Of a stretch of DNA of 64,000 nucleotides, positions 33,703-42,743 are shown piece after piece; positions within the stretch are counted from its first letter, which is position 1; every line of letters begins with the position of its first letter. The stretch lies in contig NZ_JOEQ01000005.1 in NCBI RefSeq assembly GCF_000721075.1, positions 186,001 through 250,000 on the forward strand, written 5' to 3'. The DNA is from Streptosporangium amethystogenes (GTDB lineage Bacteria > Actinomycetota > Actinomycetes > Streptosporangiales > Streptosporangiaceae). Below the pieces are notes generated by a model that worked only from the letters and a program-made list of their open reading frames with translations, searched no databases and was not told the origin of the DNA. The translations under genes and the position numbers were made by a program.

Positions 33703-35091
33703 ATGAACAGAGAACTGGCGAGAGTGGCCACCGCCGGCGCCGCGGGAGCGCTGCTCCTGGGCCTGGCCGCCTGCGGTGGCGGCAGTGGCAGTGGCGGCGC
33801 CGATGGCGAGCGGGCGGCGGACGGCAAGGTCGAGATCACCGTGGCGGGCATGCCGCCCAGCACCCAGCCGGCGAGCCAGAAGGATTTCCTGGCCGATGTC
33901 GCCGCCTTCGAGCAGGCCAACCCGACCATCAAGATCAAGCCGACCGACACCCAGTACGACGTCAAGACCTTCGCGGCGCGCCTGGCGGCGGGCCAGCTGG
34001 AGACGGTGTTCCGGGTGCCGCTGACCGACCCGCCCTCCATGATCAAGCGTGGCCAGGTCGCCGACCTCACCGCCGACCTGAAGAGCCTGACCCACGCGGA
34101 TTTCGACACGAGGCTGCTGGCTCCCGCCAGCGGCCCCGACGGGAAGGTCTACGGCCTGCCCACCGAGGCCTACGCGGCCGGTCTCGTCTACAACCGCGAG
34201 CTGTTCACCAAGGCCGGACTGGACCCGGACAAGCCGCCCGCGACCTGGGAGGACGTCCGCGCCGCCGCCAAGCAGATCAACGACAAGACCGGCGTTCCCG
34301 GGTTCGGCATGCACTCCACCAGCAACACCGGCGGCTGGATCCTCACCACCATGACGTACGCCTACGGCGGCCGGATGGAGAAGGAAGAGGGCGGTACGTA
34401 CGTGCCCGCCTTCGACGACGCGTCCACCAGGACCGTGCTCGACCTGCTCAAGGCGATGCGGTGGGAGGACAAGTCGATGGGCACCCAGCAGCTTCGCAAC
34501 TTCGACGACATGCTGCGCGACTTCGCCTCCGGCAAGATCGGCATGATGGTGGGCGCGCCCAACCTGTTCTCCGGCTACAAGCTCAAGTTCGGCGGCGACC
34601 CCGACAAGTTCGGCCAGACCACGCTGCCCATGGCCCCCGGGGGCGGGGCGCTCCTGGGCGGCACGGTCGCCGTCGTCTCGCCCAAGGCCACCCCCGAGCA
34701 GCGCCAGGCCGCCGTGAAGTGGATCGACTACTACTACCTGCGGCCCAAGTACGACGTGGCGCTGGCGGCCAAGCGGGCCAAGCAGCGGAAGGCCGACAAC
34801 CTGATCGCCGGCCTGCCGGTGCTGCCGTTCTTCACCCAGGCGATCTCCGGCCCGGTGATCGAGGCCGAGCGGGCCAACTCCAACGTGCCGTGGGCCAACT
34901 TCGACACTTACATCAACGGCGTGGCCTCGCAGGAGTTCGTCCCCGAGCCGCCCGTCGCCGCCCAGGAGCTGTACGCCGCCCTCGACACCGTGGTGCAGGC
35001 CGTACTGACCCGCCAGGACGCCGACCCCGCCGCGGAGCTGAAGAAGGCGGTCGAGAAGGTGACACCGATCCTGGACAGGTCGCAGCAGTGA
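33703..35091 (+). CDS. Sugar ABC transporter substrate-binding lipoprotein (importer 2)
   Basis: 462 residues from ATG 33703, with GGAG 8 bp upstream; an ATG 15 bp earlier lacks one. Signal peptide with lipobox GLAAC, lipidated C24. The solute-binding domain contains VFRVPLTDPPSM, FTKAGLDPDKPPATWEDV and TGGWILTTMTYAYGG. It is paralogous to the binding protein of importer 3 (60400-61779), which shares KAGLDPD, GGWILTTM-YA and PPVAAQE-YALLD. It binds an oligosaccharide outside the membrane. GTGA overlap with the permease gene. Confidence 0.92.
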   Translation: MNRELARVATAGAAGALLLGLAACGGGSGSGGADGERAADGKVEITVAGMPPSTQPASQKDFLADVAAFEQANPTIKIKPTDTQYDVKTFAARLAAGQLETVFRVPLTDPPSMIKRGQVADLTADLKSLTHADFDTRLLAPASGPDGKVYGLPTEAYAAGLVYNRELFTKAGLDPDKPPATWEDVRAAAKQINDKTGVPGFGMHSTSNTGGWILTTMTYAYGGRMEKEEGGTYVPAFDDASTRTVLDLLKAMRWEDKSMGTQQLRNFDDMLRDFASGKIGMMVGAPNLFSGYKLKFGGDPDKFGQTTLPMAPGGGALLGGTVAVVSPKATPEQRQAAVKWIDYYYLRPKYDVALAAKRAKQRKADNLIAGLPVLPFFTQAISGPVIEAERANSNVPWANFDTYINGVASQEFVPEPPVAAQELYAALDTVVQAVLTRQDADPAAELKKAVEKVTPILDRSQQ

Positions 35092-36017
35092 CGGCGGTGC
35101 TGCACAAGGCGGAACGGGACGCGGTGGTCCGGCCGCGTCCCGCCCGCCGGGCCCGCCACCCCTACGCGCTGGCCTCGGCGCTGTTCCTGGCGCCGATGGT
35201 GATCGTCTTCGGCTACTTCTCGTGGTGGCCGATCGTCCAGAGCGCCCTGCTGGCCTTCCAGCGCACCAACCTGGTGGACCCGGCCCAGTGGGTGGGCTGG
35301 CAGAACTTCGCCAACCTCTTCGCCGATCCGCTGCTCGGCACTGCTGCCCTGAACACGGTGTGGTTCACCGTACTGGCGCTGATCTTCGGTTTTCCCGTGC
35401 CGGTGTTCCTGGCGGTGGTGATGTCGGAGCTGCGCAGGGGCGGCGGGCTGTTCAGGGTGCTGGTCTACCTGCCGGTCGCGGTGCCGCCCGTGGTCGCGGT
35501 CATGATGTGGAAGTTCTTCTACAACTCGGACTACGGCCTGCTCAACGGCATGTTCGGCCTGGTCGGGCTCGGCCCGTTCCCGTGGTTGCAGGACACCGCG
35601 TGGGCGATGCCGTCGCTGGTGCTCGAGGCCACCTGGGCGGGCGCGGGCGGGACGGTGCTGATCTACATCGCGGCGCTGACCTCGGTGCCGAAGGAGCTGT
35701 ACGAGGCGGCCGAGAGCGACGGCGCCTCCATCTGGCGGCGGATCTGGCACATCACGCTGCCGCAGCTGCGCGGCGTACTGCTGCTCATGCTGCTCCTGCA
35801 GATCATCGGCACCTTCCAGGTGTTCACCGAGCCGTTCGTCATGACCGACGGAGGGCCCGAGGACTCCACGGCGACCGTGCTACTGCTCATCTACCGGTAC
35901 GCCTTCGTCTACGGCGACTACGGCATGGCCGCGGCGCTGTCGGTGCTGCTGGCCGTGGTGCTCGGCCTGCTCTCGGCGGTGTACCTGCGCGCGACCAAGA
36001 CTTGGAGCTCGACGTGA
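35088..36017 (+). CDS. Sugar ABC transporter permease (importer 2, MalF-like)
   Basis: 309 residues, GTG start inside a GTGA overlap with the binding protein. Six predicted membrane segments. The EAA loop reads YEAAESDGASIWRRIWHITLPQL (about residues 205-226). It ends in another GTGA overlap with the second permease, so the whole importer is translationally coupled. Very similar in pattern to 59505-60413, including FQRTNLV and TFQVFTEP. Confidence 0.92.
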   Translation: MTAVLHKAERDAVVRPRPARRARHPYALASALFLAPMVIVFGYFSWWPIVQSALLAFQRTNLVDPAQWVGWQNFANLFADPLLGTAALNTVWFTVLALIFGFPVPVFLAVVMSELRRGGGLFRVLVYLPVAVPPVVAVMMWKFFYNSDYGLLNGMFGLVGLGPFPWLQDTAWAMPSLVLEATWAGAGGTVLIYIAALTSVPKELYEAAESDGASIWRRIWHITLPQLRGVLLLMLLLQIIGTFQVFTEPFVMTDGGPEDSTATVLLLIYRYAFVYGDYGMAAALSVLLAVVLGLLSAVYLRATKTWSST

Positions 36018-36886
36018 GCGGACTGATCTCCGACTCCGACAGGAAGCGCCGCACCGTGCGGGCGGTGCTCGGCTCGACGCAGTTCGCCGTCTTCCTCGGC
36101 ATCCTGGTGCTCGGCCTCGGCCCGATCCTCTGGACGGTCAAGGGCGCCCTCTCGCCCACCCAGGAGCTGCTGACCGATCCGCTGAAGCTGTTTCCCAGCC
36201 AGCCCGACTGGGCGGCGCTCGGCGAGGCGTGGAGCCGGCTGCGCATCGGCCATTTCATGCTCAACACCGTCATCCTGGCGGGCGGCTCGTGGCTGGCCCA
36301 GATCATCGTGTCCACGATGGGCGCCTACGCCCTGTCGGTGCTGCGCCCCCGGTACGGCAAGTACGTCTACGGCGCGATCCTGGCCACCCTGTTCCTGCCG
36401 GGCAGCGTCTCGCTGGTCGCGCTCTATCTCACCATCCTCGACCTGCCGCTGACCGGCGGCCTGTCGATCGCCAACACCCCGTGGGCGGTCTGGCTGCCGC
36501 ACGCCGCGCACGCGTTCACGATCCTGCTGATGAAGCGGTTCTTCGACGGCATCCCGCGCGAGCTGTTCGGCGCGGCCCAGGTGGACGGCGCGGGGCCGTG
36601 GCGGATGTTCTTCCTGATCGTGCTGCCGATGTCCAAGCCGATCCTGGCCGTCGCGTCGCTGCTGACGCTGATGAGCGCGTGGAAGGACTTCCTGTGGCCC
36701 ATGGTGGCCATCTCCGACGGGGAGGCGCACCCGATCTCGGTCGCGCTGCCCAGGCTGGCGGAGTTCTCCGAGGAGAACATGGTCATCGCCGGGATGTTCC
36801 TCGCGCTGATGCCGCCCGTGCTGATCTTTATCGCCTTCCAGAAGTACATCGTGCGCGGTGTGGGATTCACCGGACTGAAGGGGTAA
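36014..36886 (+). CDS. Sugar ABC transporter permease (importer 2, MalG-like)
   Basis: 290 residues, GTG start in a GTGA overlap. Six membrane segments and an EAA-type loop, here GAAQVDGAGPWRMFFLIVLP. The normally Glu-starting EAA loop begins with Gly, a conservative oddity seen in some family members. No ATPase gene follows. Instead the GH38 gene starts 7 bp after the stop, linking uptake to mannosidase action. Confidence 0.92.
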   Translation: MSGLISDSDRKRRTVRAVLGSTQFAVFLGILVLGLGPILWTVKGALSPTQELLTDPLKLFPSQPDWAALGEAWSRLRIGHFMLNTVILAGGSWLAQIIVSTMGAYALSVLRPRYGKYVYGAILATLFLPGSVSLVALYLTILDLPLTGGLSIANTPWAVWLPHAAHAFTILLMKRFFDGIPRELFGAAQVDGAGPWRMFFLIVLPMSKPILAVASLLTLMSAWKDFLWPMVAISDGEAHPISVALPRLAEFSEENMVIAGMFLALMPPVLIFIAFQKYIVRGVGFTGLKG

Positions 36887-36892
36887 CACGTC

Positions 36893-39800
36893 TTGTCGAC
36901 ATGCATCACCGCCGTGGAGTCCACCGATCTGTTCACGGCGTCGGGGCAGGTGGTCCGCGTCCATCTGTCGGGCGGCCCCGTGACCGTCACCGTCAACGGG
37001 ACCGGCCTGTACGGCACGGCCGACGGCTCCGGCGTCGTGGAAGTGCCCGTGGAGACCTCGCTGCCGCCCGGCACCGCCGTACCCGTGGTCGTCACGGCGG
37101 GGGAGGCGCGGGCGGAGGCGGTCGTCACCGTGGAGGAGCCGGGGTGGACGATGTTCCTGGTCTCGCACTTCCACTACGACCCGGTCTGGTGGAACACCCA
37201 GGCCGCCTACACCTCGCCGTGGGAGATGCTCGCCGGTGACGCGACGACCAGGCCGCTGTGGGAGCGCAACGGGTTTGCTCTGGTGGAGGCGCACATCGAC
37301 CTGGCGCTGCGGGACCCCGTGTACACGTTCGTCCTGTCCGAGATCGACTATCTGAAGCCGTTCTTCGACACCCACCCGCACCGGCTGGCGGACCTGCGCG
37401 CACTCATGGCCGAGGGGCGGGTGGAACTGGTCGGCGGCACGTACAACGAGCCCAACACGAACCTCACCGGGGCCGAGGCGACGATCCGCAACATCGTGTA
37501 CGGCATCGGCTACCAGCGCGACATCCTCGGCGGCGACCCGGCCACCGCGTGGCAGCTGGACGTGTTCGGGCACGACCCGCAGTTCCCCGGATACCTCGCG
37601 GCGGCCGGCCTGACCGGGTCGGCGTGGGCGCGCGGGCCCTTCCACCAGTGGGGACCGATCGAGGTCGTGCCGCACGAGCTGCGCGGGTCGGCGCGGGCGA
37701 TGCAGTTCCCGTCGGAGTTCGAGTGGATCTCGCCGTCGGGGCAGGGCGTGCTGACCCACTACATGCCGCACCACTACTCGGCGGGATGGTGGATGGACTC
37801 CGCGCCGTCCCTGGAGGAGGCCATGGACGCGGTGTACGAGCTGTACCGGCGGCTCAAGCCGGTCGGCGCGACCCGCAACCTGCTGCTGCCCGTCGGCACC
37901 GACTACTCCCCGCCCAACAAGTGGGTCACCGCGATCCACCGGGAATGGGCCTCCCGCTACGTGTGGCCGCGGTTCGTCTGCGGGACGCCGCGGGACTTCC
38001 TGTCGGCGGTGCGCGCCTCGGCGACGTCGTTCAGCCCGCAGACCCGCGACATGAACCCGATCTACACCGGCAAGGACGTCTCCTACATCGACACCAAGCA
38101 GGCCCAGCGGGCGGGCGAGGTGGCGGCGGTGGACGCGGAGAAGCTCGCCACGCTCGCCTCGCTGCGCGGCCTCGGCGCCTACCCGCACGCCGCGCTGGAC
38201 AAGGTGTGGCGGCAGCTCGCCTATGGCGCGCACCACGACGCGATCACCGGCTCCGAGTCCGACCAGGTCTACATCGACCTGCTGTCCGGCTGGCGGGAGG
38301 CGTACGACCTGGCAGCCTCGGTGGTGGACACGTCGCTGGCGGCGCTGGCGGGACGCGTGGACACCTCCGGCGAGGGGACCGCGGTGGTGGTCACCAACAC
38401 GCTGTCCTTCGACCGCACCGCCCCGGTCTCCGTCCCCCTGCCCGTCCCCCTTCCCGATGGCGCCGCGCCGCCGCTGGTCGACGACACGGGCACGCCGGTC
38501 CCCGCGGTGGTCGACCGGGGCACGCTGCGCTTCCTCGCCGAGGACGTCCCCGCCATGGGCTGGCGCACATGGCGGCTCCTGGGCGAGGACACCGGGACGG
38601 CGGCCGCCGATCCCGTCTGGACGCCGCTGGCGGGATCCACGATCGAGAACGCCCGCTACCGGGTGACCGCCGACCCTGCCCGCGGCGGCGGCCTGTCCGC
38701 CGTCACCAACCTCGTCACGGGCCGCGAGCTCCTCCAGGACGGTGCGGTCGGCAACGAGCTGCGCCTGTACGCGGAGTACCCCGAGCACCCCCGGTTCGGC
38801 GAGGGCCCCTGGCACCTGCTGCCCACCGGCGAGGTCACGGGCACCGCCGAGCACCCCGCAGAGGTACGCGCCGAACGCTCCGTCCTCGGCGAACGCCTGG
38901 TGATCACCGGCACCCTGGAGGGGCTGTCGTACGAGCAGACCGTCACCCTGTGGCACGGCGTGGACCGGGTCGAGTGCTCGACCCGCGTGGTGGACTACGC
39001 GGGCGCCGACCGCCTGCTGCGGGTGCGTTTCCCCATCGACCTGCCCGGCGCCCTGCCGGTGTCCGAGGTCGCGGGCGCGGTCGTGGGGCGCGGTTTCGCC
39101 CTCCCCGACGTGGACACCGCCGACGCGCCCTGGACTCTCGACAACCCGGCCAACACCTGGTTCGCCCTCAGCTCCACCGCGCGCGTGGACCTGGGCGAGG
39201 CCGGTCAGCGGGCGCTCGGGGTGGCCGAGGTGGTGGTGCCCGACCTGGAGGACGCCTCCGGCCTGGCGCGCGATCTGGTGGTCGCGCTGGCCCGCGTGGG
39301 CGTCACCGCGACCACCTCCAGCGCCGACTGGTCCCGGTACGGCTGGCTGGAGGTCGACTCCAACCTGCCCGACTTCCGGATCGTGCTGGGCGGCCCGGAG
39401 ACCAACGACCTGGCGGCCGAGCTGCTCGACCGCGCGGGACCCGGCTACGCCGAGACCCTCACCGAGCACGGCCGCGTCTGGATCCCGGCCGAGGAGCCGC
39501 TGGCCGAGGTGTGGCGGCCCAACGCCGACCTCCGCGACGCCCGCGCCCTGCCCGCCCTCGTCGTCGTGGAAGAGCAGGTGGCGACGGTGGCCGCTGAGCT
39601 GGCCGGCGGGCGGATCGGCGCGCCGTGCCCCGGCGACCTGGCGGAGTCCGAGCGGCTGACCGATCACACCGTCGCGCTGCTCACGTACGGCCTGCCGGGC
39701 TTCGCGGTGGACCCGACCGGGGCCATGCACCTGTCGCTCATGCGCTCCTGCACCGGCTGGCCGTCGGGTGTGTGGATCGACCCGCCCCGCCGTACCGCTC

Positions 39801-41065
39801 CCGACGGGACCTCCTTCCAGCTCCAGCACTGGACCCACGAGTTCCGGTACGCCCTGGTGTCCGGCGACGGTGACTGGCGCGCGCTGCGGCTGCCCGCGCG
39901 GGGCCAGGAGTTCAACCACCCCCTGTACGGCAGGGCGGAGCCCGAGCACGGCGGCGACCTGCCCGCCGTCCACTCCTTCCTCCGGCTGGAGCCCCAGCGT
40001 GCGGTCCTGATCTCCACGCTCAAGCCCACCGGCAACCCCATCGCCCACGGCCGGATCCCGCAGGAGGGGCGCGAGGTGACGCTGCGGGTGGTGGAGGCCA
40101 CCGGGTTCGGCACCACCGCCCGCGTGTCGGGTGAACTTCGGGTGGCCGGGGTACGAGAGGCCGACCTGCTGGAACGGCCGGGCGAGCCGGTGGCCGGCTT
40201 CCCCGAGATCGTGCTCCGCGGTGCGGAGGTGGCGACGTTCGTGATCACCCCGGAGGAAGGACGGAGTGGCGGGGCGGCGCTCGGGCCGGTGGCGGAGGTG
40301 ACGCAGCCCGTCTACAGCCGGTACTGGCTGCACAACCGGGGGCCCGCACCCATGGGGTACCTGCCGGTCAGCGTCACCGTCTCGCCCGGCCTGGCCACGG
40401 CGACCGACGGCCCGGTCCTGGTCGAGGTGGTCGTGGCCACGCACCTCACCGGTGCCCGGGCCGAGGGCACCGTCGAGCTGATCACGCCCGACGGCTGGAC
40501 CGTGTCGGAGACGCGCCTGCCGTACAAGGTGAGCGCGGAGGAGCCGGCCGTCTTCCCGGTCACCGTCACCCCGCCCCCGGGCGCCGAGCCGGGGTCGTAC
40601 TTCGTCGCCGCCCGCATCCGGCACGAGGGCCAGGCGTTCGAGGACGTCGTCACCGTGGTCATCGGCGACCTCCCCCACGGCGAGGCGGTACGGCCGGACG
40701 GCCAGGCGGTGATGCGCGGCACGACGGCGGAGACGGGCAGGGACACCGGGCTCTCCGTCGCGCCGACCACCCCTGAGATCGTCCTGAGGCCGGGTAGCGA
40801 GGCGGCGATCACGATGGTGCTGGCCAACCGGACCAGGGGCGAGATCAGGGGCGAGGCGCAGCTGGTCTCCCCGTGGGGCACCTGGGAGCTGCTGCCCGAC
40901 GCGGTGACCGGGTTCGTGGTGGGCGCGGGGGAGAGCGCCGAGCTGAGCTTCCCGATCAAGGTGCCGCTGGACGCCGCACCGGGACACGCGTGGGCGCTGC
41001 CCAAGGTCATGTGGTTCGGCCGGGCCCAGTACGCGCCCGCCATACGCCTGGAGGTGACCCGGTGA
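36893..41065 (+). CDS. GH38 family alpha-mannosidase-like protein, 1390 residues
   Basis: Starts at a TTG with AAGGGG about 10 bp upstream; the nearby ATG at 36901 is out of frame. An N-terminal beta-domain (about 1-80) precedes the GH38 catalytic domain, with VSHFHYDPVWW (zinc-ligand motif H-x-D, D96) and WQLDVFGHDPQ (nucleophile D223 inferred). The middle helical domain and C-terminal beta-sandwiches run to about 1115. Then come Ig-like domains (about 1125-1390; VTVSPGLATAT, PPPGAEPGSYFVAARI), unusual extra length for bacterial GH38. No signal peptide, so probably cytoplasmic. Cleaves alpha-mannosides in the family; exact linkage unknown. GTGA overlap with the next gene. Confidence 0.88.
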   Translation: MSTCITAVESTDLFTASGQVVRVHLSGGPVTVTVNGTGLYGTADGSGVVEVPVETSLPPGTAVPVVVTAGEARAEAVVTVEEPGWTMFLVSHFHYDPVWWNTQAAYTSPWEMLAGDATTRPLWERNGFALVEAHIDLALRDPVYTFVLSEIDYLKPFFDTHPHRLADLRALMAEGRVELVGGTYNEPNTNLTGAEATIRNIVYGIGYQRDILGGDPATAWQLDVFGHDPQFPGYLAAAGLTGSAWARGPFHQWGPIEVVPHELRGSARAMQFPSEFEWISPSGQGVLTHYMPHHYSAGWWMDSAPSLEEAMDAVYELYRRLKPVGATRNLLLPVGTDYSPPNKWVTAIHREWASRYVWPRFVCGTPRDFLSAVRASATSFSPQTRDMNPIYTGKDVSYIDTKQAQRAGEVAAVDAEKLATLASLRGLGAYPHAALDKVWRQLAYGAHHDAITGSESDQVYIDLLSGWREAYDLAASVVDTSLAALAGRVDTSGEGTAVVVTNTLSFDRTAPVSVPLPVPLPDGAAPPLVDDTGTPVPAVVDRGTLRFLAEDVPAMGWRTWRLLGEDTGTAAADPVWTPLAGSTIENARYRVTADPARGGGLSAVTNLVTGRELLQDGAVGNELRLYAEYPEHPRFGEGPWHLLPTGEVTGTAEHPAEVRAERSVLGERLVITGTLEGLSYEQTVTLWHGVDRVECSTRVVDYAGADRLLRVRFPIDLPGALPVSEVAGAVVGRGFALPDVDTADAPWTLDNPANTWFALSSTARVDLGEAGQRALGVAEVVVPDLEDASGLARDLVVALARVGVTATTSSADWSRYGWLEVDSNLPDFRIVLGGPETNDLAAELLDRAGPGYAETLTEHGRVWIPAEEPLAEVWRPNADLRDARALPALVVVEEQVATVAAELAGGRIGAPCPGDLAESERLTDHTVALLTYGLPGFAVDPTGAMHLSLMRSCTGWPSGVWIDPPRRTAPDGTSFQLQHWTHEFRYALVSGDGDWRALRLPARGQEFNHPLYGRAEPEHGGDLPAVHSFLRLEPQRAVLISTLKPTGNPIAHGRIPQEGREVTLRVVEATGFGTTARVSGELRVAGVREADLLERPGEPVAGFPEIVLRGAEVATFVITPEEGRSGGAALGPVAEVTQPVYSRYWLHNRGPAPMGYLPVSVTVSPGLATATDGPVLVEVVVATHLTGARAEGTVELITPDGWTVSETRLPYKVSAEEPAVFPVTVTPPPGAEPGSYFVAARIRHEGQAFEDVVTVVIGDLPHGEAVRPDGQAVMRGTTAETGRDTGLSVAPTTPEIVLRPGSEAAITMVLANRTRGEIRGEAQLVSPWGTWELLPDAVTGFVVGAGESAELSFPIKVPLDAAPGHAWALPKVMWFGRAQYAPAIRLEVTR

Positions 41066-41646
41066 GCCGCGGTCACGGTCATGGTCACGGGCAGGATCAC
41101 GGTCACGGGTACGGCGAGGACGCGGCGGGGTTCGTCGACGGCCGGGCCGTCCCCAGAGCCCTGGTCGACGACCGCCTCGGCGCGCTGCGCAGGGGGCCGC
41201 GCGCAGCGGCCCTCCCCGTGGAAGGCAGCTCGGAGGACCGGCAGCTGGCCCGCTGGGTCGCGCAGGTCGTGCTGACCGAGCGGCTCTGTGCCGCCGAGGT
41301 CGTGAACAGGGGCCTGACCGAGGAGCCGGAACGCCCGCTGGACCAGCGGGCGGCCGTCGAGCTGGGCTCCATCAACGCCGCCGCGTACGCGGGCAGCGCC
41401 GACGTGCGCGCCGTGTACGCGGTGGTCACCGCCGACGTGGACGCCGACGAGGCCGAGGTCGCCAGCCTCGGCAGGTACCGCCCGGACACCCCCGTCACCG
41501 ACCTGCGCGACCAGGTACGGCAGGCCGCCCGGCGCCGTGCCTTCGCCCACTGGCTCGACCGCCAGCGAGCCACCCGTCTCACCCTCGTCTCAGGCCTCGA
41601 ACACCCAGGAGATCCCACCCAGCCGGATAACCGTCACCGTCACTGA
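41062..41646 (+). CDS. His-rich protein co-translated with the GH38 enzyme
   Basis: 194 residues, GTG start in a GTGA overlap with the GH38 gene. The N-terminus alternates His and Gly (SRGHGHGHGQDHGHGYG), and the C-terminus ends NRHRH. The middle is helical and Arg/Ala-rich (ARWVAQVVLTERLCAAEVVNRG, LGRYRPDTPVTDLRDQVR). The pattern of the middle is loosely like the helical N-domain of peptidyl-prolyl-isomerase chaperones, but I cannot assign it. GH38 enzymes need Zn(II), so a metal-handling or chaperone role for the GH38 partner is a testable inference. Confidence 0.7.
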   Translation: MSRGHGHGHGQDHGHGYGEDAAGFVDGRAVPRALVDDRLGALRRGPRAAALPVEGSSEDRQLARWVAQVVLTERLCAAEVVNRGLTEEPERPLDQRAAVELGSINAAAYAGSADVRAVYAVVTADVDADEAEVASLGRYRPDTPVTDLRDQVRQAARRRAFAHWLDRQRATRLTLVSGLEHPGDPTQPDNRHRH

Positions 41647-41663
41647 GAGGATCGACACCCCCT

Positions 41664-41924
41664 ATGAGATCCGCCCTCCGCCGCCTCGCCGCGGCGCTCC
41701 TCATGCTGCCCATCGTGATCGCCCAGCCCGCGCACGCCGCCCAGCAGCAGGCGACCGTGACGTTTGGCACGACGCTTGAGCGCAGCGGCGTCTTCCCGGC
41801 GACCGGGCCGATCACCGTCGTCGACGCATACGGCCGTGGCTCGACGCTCCCCTCGACGGCCACCTTGTCCCTGGGGCCGTCACCCGTCTTCGTCGACGGG
41901 CCGATCGCCGGCATCACCGGATAG
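41664..41924 (+). CDS. Small secreted protein, minimal relative of the clan-A hydrolases
   Basis: 86 residues: a signal peptide (about 1-26, AHAA cleavage) joined directly to about 60 residues resembling the beta-domain that follows the barrel in the 1050-residue hydrolase downstream. TVVDAYGRGSTLPS and GPSPVFVDGPIAGIT here match TVTDQYGAATTYAP and GSPVFVNGPVRSVT there. It therefore looks like an internal-deletion derivative lacking the catalytic barrel. It may be a functional binding protein or a relic. It lies 17 bp after the His-rich gene and 10 bp before the RraA-like gene. Confidence 0.65.
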   Translation: MRSALRRLAAALLMLPIVIAQPAHAAQQQATVTFGTTLERSGVFPATGPITVVDAYGRGSTLPSTATLSLGPSPVFVDGPIAGITG

Positions 41925-41934
41925 CGGAGGACCC

Positions 41935-42648
41935 ATGCACCGCCTGCAGCGCTGGAACACCCCGTCGGTCTACAACGGCTGGGAACAAATCACCCGCCAC
42001 GACGTCGCCGCCGACGGCTTCAACCTGGAGGAGACCAGGGACTTCATGCCCCAGATGGGGCCCATGGTCGGCCGGGCCGTGACCGTCGTGGTGGAGCCGA
42101 GCAACCCGGCCCATCCGAAGGACGTGTGGGCGCAGTACCGGCGCTACGTCGCCTCCGTCCCCGGCCCGAAGATCGTCGTGGTCCAGGACCTGGACAAGCC
42201 GCGCACGATCGGGTCGTTCTGGGGCGAGGTCAACAGCAACGCCCACCGCGCGCTCGGCTGCGTCGGCACGATCACCGATGGCGCGATCCGCGACCTCGAC
42301 GAGATGACCGGCGCCGGGTTCAAGGCCATCGCGCGGCGGCTGTGCGTGGGCCACGCCCACGTGGTGCCGGTGCGGTGGGGCGTGCCCGTCGAGGTGTTCG
42401 GCCGCGTGGTCGAGCCGGGACGGCTGGTTCACGCCGACAAGCACGGCTTCCTCGCCATCCCGCCGGAGGACGAGGCGGGAGTCCTGGAAGCCGTCGGGTT
42501 CATGGACGCCAACGAGTGCGCGACCGTCATCCCGGCGGCGCGTCAGGCCGGGCGGTCGCTGGAGGAGGTGATCAAGGACCTGGAGGCGGCAGGCACGGCA
42601 TTCGCCGAGGCCGCGCGCGACAGGTTCGGCGGACACGGCGAATGGTGA
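41935..42648 (+). CDS. RraA family protein
   Basis: 237 residues, ATG after GGAGG. The family signature GEVNSNAHRALGCVGTITDG carries the Arg/Asp set of the RraA/HMG-aldolase fold, and the upstream VVVVQDLDKP is also typical. Members range from 4-hydroxy-4-methyl-2-oxoglutarate/oxaloacetate aldolases to RNase E regulators. In a sugar cluster an aldolase or decarboxylase acting on a keto-acid is more likely (inference). Confidence 0.88.
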   Translation: MHRLQRWNTPSVYNGWEQITRHDVAADGFNLEETRDFMPQMGPMVGRAVTVVVEPSNPAHPKDVWAQYRRYVASVPGPKIVVVQDLDKPRTIGSFWGEVNSNAHRALGCVGTITDGAIRDLDEMTGAGFKAIARRLCVGHAHVVPVRWGVPVEVFGRVVEPGRLVHADKHGFLAIPPEDEAGVLEAVGFMDANECATVIPAARQAGRSLEEVIKDLEAAGTAFAEAARDRFGGHGEW

Positions 42649-42743
42649 GCCGACAACCAACGGTGAGCCGAAAACGAAGGTCAGGTGCCGCCCGCCACGA
42701 CGGCCAAGAAGGGGCGGGCGGCCGCACACGAGAAAGGACTCGT

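Noticed and set aside
35918..40987. Very long open frame on the minus strand opposite permease and GH38 genes
   Set aside because: It is the antisense of well-recognised genes. High third-position GC removes stop codons there, and the predicted protein is Arg/Gly/His/Asp-rich without domains.
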